Made by a program: the position numbers and the translations under genes. Shown here piece by piece: positions 1-11,542 of a DNA stretch of 64,000 bases (position 1 is the stretch's first letter; the number at the start of each line of letters is the position of its first letter). The notes beneath the pieces were generated by a model. That model saw nothing but the letters and a program-made list of their open reading frames with translations, did no database searches and was not told the DNA's origin. Source of the DNA: Anaeramoeba ignava (Eukaryota > Metamonada > Anaeramoebidae); NCBI GenBank assembly GCA_028826165.1, contig JAPDFW010000130.1, positions 1 through 64,000 on the forward strand, given 5' to 3'.

Positions 1-3000
1 TGTTGAATATATAATTTTCTGTTCAAAAAGATTACATAAACCTTCCAAAAATTCATTTCCATTGCATAAAATAACAGATCTTCCTAATGAAGCATAAAGT
101 TCTATTTTTTTTTAAAAATTTTCCAATTCAAATATTCTTTCATTTCATCAGAAATTGAGAAGAAAATAATATATTCATTCTTGTTGTTTCTTCTAAAAAT
201 AAGGAAGAATTTTTAAAGTAAATAAATTGTTGGAAATTTTTGGAATATCTAATCTATTATTATCATTATTATCATTATCTTCTTCTTTTTGTATCAGGAA
301 TTAAAATATCACTAATTTCATTTTCTTTTAATTGAGATTCTTGATTATCTGAAATATTTAATTCAATACCATTAAAAGTAGAAATGAATTTAAGCTGAGA
401 GAATCTGAAATTATAAGAATAGGTATTTTCTCTTTTCTTTTTCTTCATTGCTCAATATCTCAAAATCACTTTCATAAATTTGATTTAAATTTAAATAGAA
501 ATTCAAAATTTTATATGCTTCATTTGAATTATTTTCCAAAAATTGAGTATTAGAAAGAGTAACAACAGGAAGAATATTATTCTGATTCTCTTGAATACTT
601 TTTGAAATCTGATTTAAATAAATTTTGAATATCTTTTTGTTGTTTTAGTTGAACAAATAATATTAAAAATTTGAGTGATGGAAGTTCTAATTTTGAAAAT
701 TTGATTTCCTGATTTTGAATCCCTCAATTTCTTTTAAAATTTTAATAGCAATATATTGAGATAAACCTATTTTTTATTTATTTATTTTTATTTTATTTTA
801 ATTAAATAAAAAAGAGAATAAATTTAAATTTAAATTTAAATTTTTAAAAAAAAATATTATTTACCTGATTTTCCATAAAGAAAAAGTGTAGAATGTGAAA
901 AATAACAAATGAAAATTATTAATAAATTTTGTTTTAATTCTTCCAGTAATTTGAATTTGAGGGAAATAAGATCAAGTTCTAAAAATTAATTAATTTGTTT
1001 TGAATATCAGAAATTATAGATTTAATTGTAATTTTCTTATTTGAATTTAAATTGGGATCGATTTCTTTTTCAATGTCAGATTCTAATTTATTTCTTTCTG
1101 TTTGAGATAATTTTAAAATATAATTGATAAACAATGAAAACAACTTATTCCATAAAAATTCTCACACTTTCTTCTTTTTCGTAAAATAAAATTTGTGAAA
1201 TTTTTGGGTTTAATAACCAATTAAATATTGTTAAAGTTCTTGATATATCTTTTAAAGAACAAGTTTGATTTAGTTTTTTTGGATAAATTTATGAGAATTG
1301 ATAATATTTTTATTGAAAATTGTTTTAATTAATGTAATTTGATTATTGTTTGTTTTTGGAAATTTTAAATTTGTAAATGCTTGAGAAACCATTGAATAAA
1401 TGAAATTATTTTCTATTTTTCATTAAAAGTACCAAAATCTTCCAAATTCATTTATAAAAGAATCTAAATAATGGAAATTCTTGTTTTTCATTAAAATTAG
1501 AATAAGAAACAATAAAACGAATTTTTATCAGATATTAAACTTCTATTTTGAAATTCGGGATCAAAAATAATTTGTTTTAATAAAAAGCAATGCAATTATT
1601 GGAATTGAATTTAATCCCTTCAAATAAAATATTGAACGAGGTCGTATGTTTGTTTTTGTATATAAAAATGTTCTGCTTCCCTGTAATAGTTTGAATAATT
1701 TCTTTTGTGTTTGATCTATCATTTAAATGATAAATTATCAAATGTTGATTCAAAAAATTTTCAATTAAAAATTGAATAAATTCAGAATTTAAATTTTCAT
1801 TTGTAGTTTTGATAATTATTGGAATATTTGTTAATAATTTATATAATATTAAAATCATTCTCAAAAAGTTATCTAATGTAAAAAAATTCTTGAAATATTC
1901 ATTTTCGAAAATAATAAACTTTTTATGAATTTCTATTAAATTTGGAGATAAATAACTTAATATTTCTAAAGATTTAAAATTACCCATTTCAATTTTTCGT
2001 GATTTTTTTAAATTCTCATTAAATTTAAATCCATATTTTGAAACATGATTTTGAATTTCTCTATGAAAAAATCTATTATTTGATTTTCTTGAAATAAAAT
2101 TAACATTCTTAATAAAATTTTTGTTCTCTTCCAAAGAAAAAATAAGTAAAGAAATATCTTTTTTTTCCCATTCAATATTTTTTGAAACTAAAATTGCAGC
2201 ACTTTTTTGATAATTTTCAACAAATAATTTTGGAAATGTTGAAGAAATTTTATCATCTGCAAAAAGCTTTTATTTTAGATTTATAAGGATTAATATAACG
2301 ATATTGAATTAATGGATATATATAATATTTCAAAATATTCCAAAAATTAGATAATAAACGAAAAGTGATTTGTTGATTTTGATTAACTTGGGAAATTATC
2401 TTTTTGAACTTTCGAAAAATTTTTCTTTATTTGGAATATATCAAAAAAGGCAAATACATCAACTAACTTTCAAAATCTTGAGGATGTTGATAAATTTCAA
2501 AAATTTTGCAAGTATTTTTAAATCACCATTCTCTTCTCTTTTAATTGTTGAAGATTCATCAATTTTATATGAAAAGAAAGAAAAAGTTTTTTTATCAACT
2601 TGACATATTTTTTCTTCTAAATAATTAAAAGGAGCCAAATTTTTCAATTTAAATTCATTATTTGATATGCCAACACTTGGAATTTCAATATATAAATGAA
2701 AAGATTCATCAAAAACCCATGAATTATAATTTATATTCGATTTATTCTTTGTAATTTCAATTGATCCCCATATTAATAATTGCCAAATTAAATATGATGT
2801 TTCTTGAATAGAGGAAAGTGATAATTCAACATGTAAATATGTATTTTCTTGATCAGTTAAATTAGTAGATTTTAAGAATTGAATTTTTTTAAGAAATTCA
2901 GAAGATTTTCCTGATGTAATTAAAATTTTGAAATAACGATAATTTTTAATTTCATTATTTTCATTTCTTTCATAACAATCTTTGAATATTTGATATGTTT

Positions 3001-6000
3001 TCCCATAACCTGATTTTTCAGATGAGTAAATTTTCATTCTTTTTATATTGAGGAGAGTATTTGCAAAATATTTTTCCAATTCTTTTTAGAAAGTGAAGGA
3101 ATTTGTTTTTCAATTAAAGTTGTTGAAGATTCGTTTAATTTAAGAGATTTTTCATTTTGTTCAGAAAAGAAAATAACTAAAGGAATTTTGGTTTCATATG
3201 AAATTGATTCAATTTTTCTTTTTAATAAATCTAAGTATTTTTGAGATAATTTTTCAGGATGAAGAATTATGAATAAATGATTAATAGATTTGACTTGTTT
3301 TTGATATTGTAATCACTATAAGTTTTAAAGAAAGAATCAATAATATTTTCATCAATATCTTGAGAATCACAAAATAAAACATTTTCTTTAAGAGGGAAAT
3401 GTTGACAAAAAATAAAATATAAAGATGTGATAATATCATAAAGATTTGATTCTTGATTAATTTTATAAAGGAATATTAATTTCTTTTTTGAAGATTTTTC
3501 CAAAGTAAAAATTTTGGAAAATTGTTGATAAATTTGATTATAAGGAGTTGTATATTTAGTAGAAATGGAAATTATTTGTTCTTCTTTTTCTTTTTGTTTT
3601 TGTTCTTTTATTTGTTCTAATTCTTTTATTTGTAATTCTTCTATTTGTTTTTGTTTTTGTTCTAATTCTTCTTTTTTTTCTAATATTTGAATTTTGAAAG
3701 AATCAATTCCATTTTTTGGATTATATTTTATTATAATTTTATTATCTTCATTTTCTTTTTCAGGGATTTTTTTCAAATAATTTTGTAAATTTGAACACAT
3801 TTTATTCATTAATTCAATTATTATAAAAATGTGTTGAATTGTTTGAAGTTTAGTTTCATTCATTTTCAAATTGTTTTTTAAATCAGTATTTTCAGATTGA
3901 ATTAAAGTATGATCAAAAATTTGTTCAAATGGATCAAAATCTGAGAAAACAAATGTATCTTTTTCAGTTTTACAAGAAAATATCTCTTTTGAATTACTTG
4001 AATAATCAAAAATGAAAAACAGTTTTTCATTTCCAAAAATTTTTAAAGTATTATCAAAAATGGATTGAATTTTTGAAGATTTTGAGAGAGATTGAGTATT
4101 TATTATTTTTGAAGTATTTGGAAGATTTAGAATTTCTTCAATAACATTTAAATATTCATCATTAATTTGAAAAGATTCATTGTTCATTTGAGATTCAGAT
4201 TGTTTAATAAGATTTATTAAAAATTATCAAATGATTCAAAAGGTTCAGATTTACATATATATGTTTTAGTCTGTTTTCTTAATTTTTCGAAATGATTAAT
4301 TGAATCAACTATTTTATTATTTCTTTGTTTCTTAAGTGAATTGGAAAAATTGTAAATTGATTATCATCTTCTTGTTTTTGAATTAAATTAGATAATCTAC
4401 CAAATGATTTGATGTTATCATTGTTGAAAATGAATTTTTGGGATTTGGTTTAAACAATCAAGAATTGTTTTAAGAGTTGGAATTTCTTTAATTTTTTGAG
4501 AATTTTGCCAAGTTTTATCAAAGAATTTGGAATTATTTTCATTTATAAATTTAAATTTTTCGGAAAATATCTTTATATTTGAATCAATTTTAGAAAATTC
4601 ATTTTGAAATTCTCTATATTTTTGGATTAATAATAATAATTCATTAACATTTTCTTCTGAATATTCCTTTTTTTCTTTTTCTTTTTCTTTTGATTTAATA
4701 TTAAAATCTTGATTTCGTAAAAAATTAAGTTCTTTTTTAATGAAAGATTCATCATTTTCAATTGGAAAAATTTTATCAATTTTTGAAAGAATAATTTCTT
4801 TATCAAAAATATCTTTTGCTAATTTATTCCATTTTTTGTTTGCTGAAGGTATAATTATATCTCTAAAACTTGTAAAACTAATAATTTCTTCTTTTTTTTC
4901 TTTTTCTTGTAATTCTTTAATTCGAGAATCAATAAAATTTTTTATAATATTTTGAAAAATTTGGCTTTCATTCAATTCAATAAATCTTCTTAATCCTAAA
5001 CGTGATATATTTATTTTTTTCTTTGTTTTTATCATTTCAGCGATTGTTTTAGTTTTTTTGTCAAACTGTTTTAAGAAATTTTCAATTTTCGCAATATGAA
5101 CTTTATTTTCAAATAATTGTTTGAATGTATCTAAAAATTTTTGATAAGCTTCTTTAATTTTTTCTAAATGTTGCTTTTATTTCTTTAAGATTTTTAAAAT
5201 TTGGAAAATCTGTTTTGGAATAACATTTTGAAAATTGAATATAATCTTCTTTCTTGGATAAAAAATGTAATAATTCTTCGAAAGTACATTTTTTGTTGTT
5301 GAAATGATTAAAATGTTCAAGAATTTCTTTATCATATTTTTGTAAATTTTCCAAGAATTTGGGATTTTCATTTTCCTTTTCTTTTTTGAATTTAATAATT
5401 TTTTTAAACCAAGATAATGTTAAAACCCAAATTGTTTGTATTTTTCTATCTTTAGATTCATAAAATTCAATAAATTTACTTGGATTTTCTCCAACAAATT
5501 TTTCCCAAGAATTAATTTGAATTAATAAAGGTATATTTTTGATAATATTACCATCTATTATAATTTTTTCTTTTTCTGTATTATCATAGTAATATTGTGA
5601 CCTTTCTGTTAAAATATCCAAAATAACATTTTCAAATTTTTCTTTTTCTTTTTCTTTTTCTTTCTCTTTTTCTTTTTCTTTTTCTTTTTCTTTTTCTGAT
5701 TCAATAATCAATTCTAAAGATTTTTTTGGATCTTTTTGCCAGAAATTTTGATTTTCAACATTTTTTTTAATTGATTCTTCTAATGATTTAATAAATTTTT
5801 CATTTTCTTCATTTTCTTCTTTATTCCATGAGTTAATTTTTTTCCAAAATTGATTCCATAAATTAAAACATTGTAAAACACCTATAAATTGAATTTTTTG
5901 AAATAATTCTTTGAGGAAATCTAGGAAATGTTTATTGAAAAAATTTATAATGTATCCATGAGCAATTAAATGAACAATCAACTTAAATCCTTCAAAATAT

Positions 6001-7033
6001 TTAGGAGAAAAATCCAGAAAATCAATACAATATTGTTCTTTTATATAATCATCTAAAATTGAATCATAAAATTTTTGTTTAACCAATTTTTCTGAATATT
6101 TTTTTTTATCAAATTCATCAAAAAAATTGAAGGATAATCTTTTAAAAACTGGATAATATTGAAGTATAATAGGCTCTGGAGTTTTAATTTCCAATTGAAA
6201 AAGTAAAGTATTTTTGAGAGAATTTTTTAAGAAAACTGAATTTGGATCTTTTTCTGCATTTTCAAAAAATGTAATTATCAAATCAATTAGTTGAAAAATT
6301 AAGGATTGAGGTTTATATAATAAACGAGTAAAAAAGTAATTATCTCTCATTGTGTGTTGATTTAAGCAAAGTAAAGCAAATTTTTCTTTGATTGAAATGG
6401 GATTTGTTTCTGAAAAATTTGAGATGAAAGGAAATAAAAGCCATTCATAAATTTGTGATTTGCAAACATGGGAAATAATTTGAAGACTTTCTCCAAAAAT
6501 AAGTAAATCATTTTTAGTATCAGTATTGCTATCAATATTGTTGTTATTATTATTTGAATCATTTTGATAAAAAGGGATATAAAAAGAAAATTAAGAAAAT
6601 GAGAAATAACTTGGTTTGTATTAATTTTTGAATTATTCTGTTTGTTTTGATTCTCAAAAATAGTAAAATGGAAATTGGATTTTAAATTGATTTTTTCAGA
6701 AAGAATTTTCTCTTCCATTTCTTTTTCTTTTTCTTTTTCTTTTTCTTTTTCTTTTTCTTTTTCTTTTTCTTTTTCTTTAATAAAAGAAAAAATAATTTCT
6801 TTTTCTTTTTCTTTTTCTTTTTCTTTGAAATATTTAGAAACATCAAAATCTGAAAACAAAATATTTGTAAATGGAAAATGTTTCATTTCTTGTTTTTCAA
6901 CAACTGTTTTTGTTATTACTTTATGTTTTCTGTTTCTTTGTTTGGTTTGAATTTTAAAATAAAATTGAATAAGATTCAAATCTGTAATTAAAAGTTTGGT
7001 TATTTCAGGATCAAAATAAACCACAATTTTCAT
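1..7033 (-). CDS. RNF213/mysterin-like giant AAA ATPase, 3' part outside window, frameshifted
   Basis: Six collinear open segments (7033-6362, 6350-5154, 5035-4418, 4187-3267, 3079-2459, 2134-1577) plus short exons down to base 1 read as one protein on the minus strand once single-base indels at A/T runs are bridged, for example near 6590, 5165, 4330 and 4210. The order of signatures matches the dynein-like core of RNF213. There is a block around 3400-3280 like the region before AAA2, then an AAA2-like P-loop with SGYGKT near 3030-3010 followed by the 'HVELSLSS' strand. An AAA3 entry 'FFTLDNFLRM' follows near 1890, an AAA4-like loop 'LYGKSGLSQYIA' spans a 98-nt intron (767-864), and 'LGRSVILCN' lies near base 60. 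The N-terminus has EK-repeat linkers. In the RNF213 family this is a cytosolic ATPase-E3 ligase; the RING would lie outside the window. The P-loops expected to be active are degenerate here. The family call is fairly firm; a functional gene versus a pseudogene is undecided. Confidence 0.62.
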
Positions 7034-8477
7034 TTTAAATTAAAAAAAAAAAACTTTTTTTATATCTTTCTTTTTAATTTTAAATTTAAAAAAAAAAATA
7101 AAAAAGAAAAATAAAAAATAAAAGAAAAATAAAAAAAAAGGAAAATTAAATTTTTAAATTAATTTAATTTTTTAAATTAATTTAACTATTTTATATTTTT
7201 TTTAAAAAAAAAACTTAAATTTTTATTTTTATTTTTAAAAAAAAAACAAAAACAAAACAATTTTTATTTTCTTTTTATTTTTATTTAAAAATTTTAAATG
7301 AAAAATTTTAAAAACAATTTTCTAATTTTAATTTTGATTTTTAATTTTAATTTTAATTTTGATTTTGATTTTAATTTTGATTTTAATTTTAATTTTAATT
7401 TTGATTTTGATTTTAATTTTGATTTTGATTTTAATTTTGATTTTGATTTTAATTTTGATTTTAATTTTAATTTTGATTTTGATTTTGATTTTGATTTTGA
7501 TTTTAATTTTAATTTTAATTTTGATTTTGATTTTTGATTTTGATTTTGATTTTAATTTTGATTTAAATTTTAATTTTTTTGATTTTTTTGATTTTAATTT
7601 TAATTTTTGATTTTGATTTTGATTTTGATTTTGATTTTGATTTTAATTTTGATTTTGATTTTTAATTTTTGATTTTGATTTTAATTTTTGATTTTGATTT
7701 TAATTTTGATTTTAATTTTGATTTTGATTTTAATTTTAATTTTGATTTTGATTTTGATTTTGATTTTAATTTTAATTTTGATTTTGATTTTGATTTTAAT
7801 TTTAATTTTAATTTTGATTTTAATTTTAATTTTTTGATTTTAATTTTAATTTTTAATTTTAATTTTAATTTTGATTTTTGATTTTAATTTTAATTTTTAA
7901 TTTTAATTTTAATTTTGATTTTGATTTTAATTTTAATTTTGATTTTAATTTTGATTTTAATTTTAATTTTGATTTAATTTAATTTTAATTTTGATTTTGA
8001 TTTTGATTTTGATTTTAATTTTGATTTTGATTTTGATTTTAATTTGATTTTGATTTTGATTTTGAATTTTGATTTTGATTTTAATTTTGATTTTGATTTT
8101 GATTTTGATTTTAATTTTGATTTTGATTTTTAATTTTGATTTTAATTTTGATTTTGATTTTGATTTTTGATTTTGATTTTTGATTTTTAATTTTAATTTT
8201 GATTTTTAATTTTGATTTTTTGATTTTGAAATTTTGATTTTGATTTTTTAATTTTTTGATTTTCATTTTGATTTTTTTCATTTTTAATTTTGATTTTGAT
8301 TTTGATTTTGATTTTAATTTTAATTTTGATTTTGATTTTCATTTTGATTTTGATTTTGATTTTGATTTTCATTTTGATTTTGATTTTGATTTTGATTTTC
8401 ATTTTGATTTTGATTTTGATTTTGATTTTAATTTTTGATTTTTAATTTCATTTTAATTTTAATTTTGATTTTGATTT
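7034..8477. repeat. Hexamer repeat tract (GATTTT/AATTTT), spacer
   Basis: This is the spacer between the start of the RNF213-like gene and the end of the RRM gene. About 7300-8477 is an almost unbroken array of GATTTT and AATTTT hexamers with occasional 5-mers, 7-mers and CATTTT units. 7034-7300 is A/T homopolymer-rich sequence. Open frames through it (NFDFDF or LILI peptides) are repeat translations. I see no gene in it. Confidence 0.9.
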
Positions 8478-11383
8478 TTAATTTTGATTTTGATTTTGAT
8501 TTTCAATTTCATTTTGATTTTGATTTTGATTTTCATTTTGATTTTGATTTCGTTTAAAAACTTTAAAACCATATGGAGGATTTTGTGAAAAATGATCCAA
8601 AACTTTTTTTAAATCATTTTCATTTTCAAAAGAAACAAAACCAGATTTTGGTTTTTTAGTTTTTGAATAAAACATTTTTGAAGAAGAAATTTTTAAATTT
8701 GGATTAATTTTGAGACATTCTTCACGCAATTTTGCTGAATCAAAATCATTTATTGATTCAATCTTTTCAAATTGAAAATTTAAATTAAATTTTTTGATAA
8801 ATTCCTTTTTCAAATTCTTATTTTGTTCAAGAATTTTTTTTCTTTCTGATTTTTTCATTACTCTTTCAACTATTATTTCTTGATCTAAAATTCTTTTTCC
8901 ATTCATTTTCATAATTGCTTCTTTTCCTTCTTGATTTTTTTCAAATTGAATGATTGCAAATTGAGATTTTGTTTTTGATTGGATTTTTTCTGGAATTGGT
9001 TTTAAATCTATTTGTAAATTTTTTCCGAAATTTTGAAATAATTTTTTTAGATCTTCTTTTTGATAATTTTCTGGGAAGTTTTTGACATAAACCCATCTAA
9101 ATTTTTGGTTTGGATCTTTTTGTTTTCTAAATAAAATATTTCTAATTCAAAACAAAATATTTACAAATATAAATCAAAATATTTATAAATTTAAATTAAA
9201 ATATTTATAAATTTAAATTAAAATATTTATAAATATAAATCAAAATATTTATAAATTTAAATCAAAATATTTATAAATATAAATTAAAATATTTATAAAT
9301 ATAAATCAAAATATTTATAAATCTAAATTAAAATATTTATAAATATTTATAAATTAAAATCAAAATATTTATAAATATAAATCAAAATATTTATAAATAT
9401 AAATCAAAAATATTTATAAATATAAATTAAAATATTTATAAATATAAATCAAAATATTTATAAATTAAAATTAAAAATATTTATAAATATAAATCAAAAT
9501 ATTTATAAATATAAATTAAAATATTATAAATTTAAATCAAAATATTCATAAATTTAAATCAAAATATTTATAAATTTAAATTAAAATATTTATAAATTAA
9601 ATCAAAATATTTATAAATATAAATCAAAATATTTATAAATTTAAATCAAAATATTTATAAATTTAAATCAAAATATTTATAAATTTAAATTAAAATATTT
9701 ATAAATTTAAATCAAAATATTTATAAATATAAATCAAAATATTTATAAATATAAATTAAAATATTTATAAATTTAAATTAAAATATTTATAAATTTAAAT
9801 CTTAAAATATTTATAAATTAAATTAAAATATTTATAATTTTAAATCAAAATATTTATAAATTAAATCAAAATTTTAAATCAAAATATTTATAAATTTAAA
9901 TCAAAATATTCATAAATTTAAATCAAAATATTTACGGATTATAATCAATAAGAGTAATTTCCAATTCTTTTCCAAAATATTGTTTAGTATTATAATAAAG
10001 TTCAGCTTTTTTTGCATCTTCAAATTTCTTAAATGTTACAAATCCTATATTCTCTTGATTGGATTCACTATTTTGAATAAATTTTGTTGAATTTGGTGAA
10101 AAAATTTGAAATAAAGCAAAAAGACTTTCATTTGTTTCTTGATTTGGAAGATTTGAAACTTTTCTAAATTTTTTAAATTAATAAACAAGGGGAATATAAA
10201 TTAAAATAATTTATAAACTTTTTAGAATTTGTTTTCAATTATTTTTACAATGTAAATTCTTTTTCCATTTCAATTTCTTTTTCTTTTTCAATTTGATTTT
10301 GATTTTCAATTTCAATTTTGATTTTCAATTTGATTTGATTTTCAATTTGATTTTTAATTTGTTTTTCAATTTGATTTTCAATTTGATTTTCAATTTGATT
10401 TTCAATTTGTTTTTCAATTTGATTTTGATTTTGATTTTCCATTTGATTTTCATTTTGATTTTGAATTTGATTTTCAATTTGATTTTCATTTTGAATTTGA
10501 TTTTGAATTTGATTTTCATTTTGATTTTCAATTTGATTTTCAATTTGATTTTCAATTTGATTTTCAATTTGATTTTCAATTTGATTTTCAATTTGATTTT
10601 GAATTTGATTTTCATTTTCATTTTCATTTTGATTTTCAATTTGATTTTCAATTTGATTTTCAATTTGATTTTCTTTTTCAATTTGATTTTCATTTTGATT
10701 TTCAATTTGATTTTCATTTTCATTTTCATTTTGATTTTCAATTTGATTTTCAATTTGATTTTCAATTTGATTTTCAATTTGATTTTCAATTTGATTTTGA
10801 TTTTCAATTCCAATTTGATTTTGATTTTGATTTTCAATTTGATTTTCATTTTCAATTTGATTTTCAATTTGATTTTCAATTTGATTTTCAATTTGATTTT
10901 GATTTTGAATTTGATTTTCAATTTGATTTTCATTTTGATTTTCAATTTGATTTTCATTTTCAATTTGATTTTCAATTTGATTTTGATTTTGAATTTGATT
11001 TTCAATTTGATTTTCATTTTGATTTTGATTTTGATTTTCAATTCCAATTTGATTTTCAATTTGATTTCCATTTTGATTTTCTTTTTGATTTTCAATTTGA
11101 TTTTCAATTTGATTTTGATTTTGATTTTCAATTTCATTTTGATTTTGATTTTCATTTTCAATTTGATTTTCAATTTGATTTTCAATTCCTTTTTCAATTT
11201 GATTTTCTTTTTCATTTTGATTTTCAATTTGATTTTCATTTTGATTTCAATTTGATTTTCATTTTGATTTTCAATTTGATTTTCAATTTGATTTTCAATT
11301 TGATTTTCAATTTGATTTTCATTTTTGTTTTGATTTTCAATTTGATTTTGAATTTGATTTTCTTTTTCAATTCCTTTTTGCAT
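8478..11383 (-). CDS. Poly(A)-binding-like RRM protein with long NQ-rich N-terminus
   Basis: Three exons with matching phases: 10249-11383, 9936-10163 and 8478-9126. Exon 1 from ATG 11383 encodes about 375 residues of E-N-Q hexanucleotide-coded low complexity. Exon 2 is an RRM beginning 'FTLKVSNLP' with RNP1-like 'ENIGFVTF'. Exon 3 holds a second RRM, with RNP2 'WVYVKNFP' and an end 'MKKSER' that recalls the KKxER linker after PABP RRM3. A third, divergent RRM follows ('KSGFVSF'), then an NQ tail. The domain order resembles RRM2-RRM3-RRM4 of poly(A)-binding protein with RRM1 replaced by the NQ tract; no C-terminal MLLE domain is visible. The role is presumably mRNA binding in the cytoplasm. 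Near 11247 one hexamer is a base short, which shifts the frame inside exon 1. The RRM call is firm; PABP orthology is uncertain. Confidence 0.7.
9127..9935 (-). repeat. 809-nt intron made of a 22-bp tandem repeat
   Basis: This is the second intron of the RRM gene. The donor CC|GTAAAT and acceptor TTTAG|AAAAC restore the frame (phase 2). Nearly the whole intron is a degenerate 22-bp unit, AAAATATTTATAAATATAAATC and variants, in roughly 35-37 copies. Confidence 0.88.
10164..10248 (-). other. Short intron of the RRM gene
   Basis: An 85-nt non-repetitive intron. The donor ACATT|GTAAAA and acceptor AATTTAG|AAAAG join 'EFT-L-KVSNLP' in phase 2, which fuses the NQ-rich exon to the first RRM. Confidence 0.8.
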
Positions 11384-11542
11384 TTCAATTTCTTTTAGAA
11401 AATAGAATATTTTAAATAATAAAATTAATAGTTAAAAAAGAGGAAAAAAGAGGAAAAAAATGAAAAAGTTTTTTTTTTTTAAAATTCCAAATTTTAAATT
11501 TCATTTTTTTTTCTTTTTTATTTTTTTTTCTTTTAAATTAAA
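11384..11542. promoter_or_regulatory. 159-bp shared spacer between divergent genes
   Basis: This spacer separates the start codons of the RRM gene (minus) and the UBA-ankyrin-kinase gene (plus). It is dominated by T and A runs. It must hold both 5' leaders and any promoter; no specific box can be identified. Confidence 0.4.

Noticed and set aside
7298..8438. Open frames coding NFDFDF, LILILI or KIKIK peptides
   Set aside because: They are translations of GATTTT/AATTTT hexamers on both strands, with no start context or conserved domain.
9127..9935. CRISPR-like array
   Set aside because: A direct tandem repeat without unique spacers, inside a spliceosomal intron of a eukaryotic gene.
10293..11383. 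320-residue plus-strand and 352-residue minus-strand [14 protein letters not shown] frames
   Set aside because: Shadows of the E-N-Q coding exon; only the ENQ frame joins in phase to the RRM exons.
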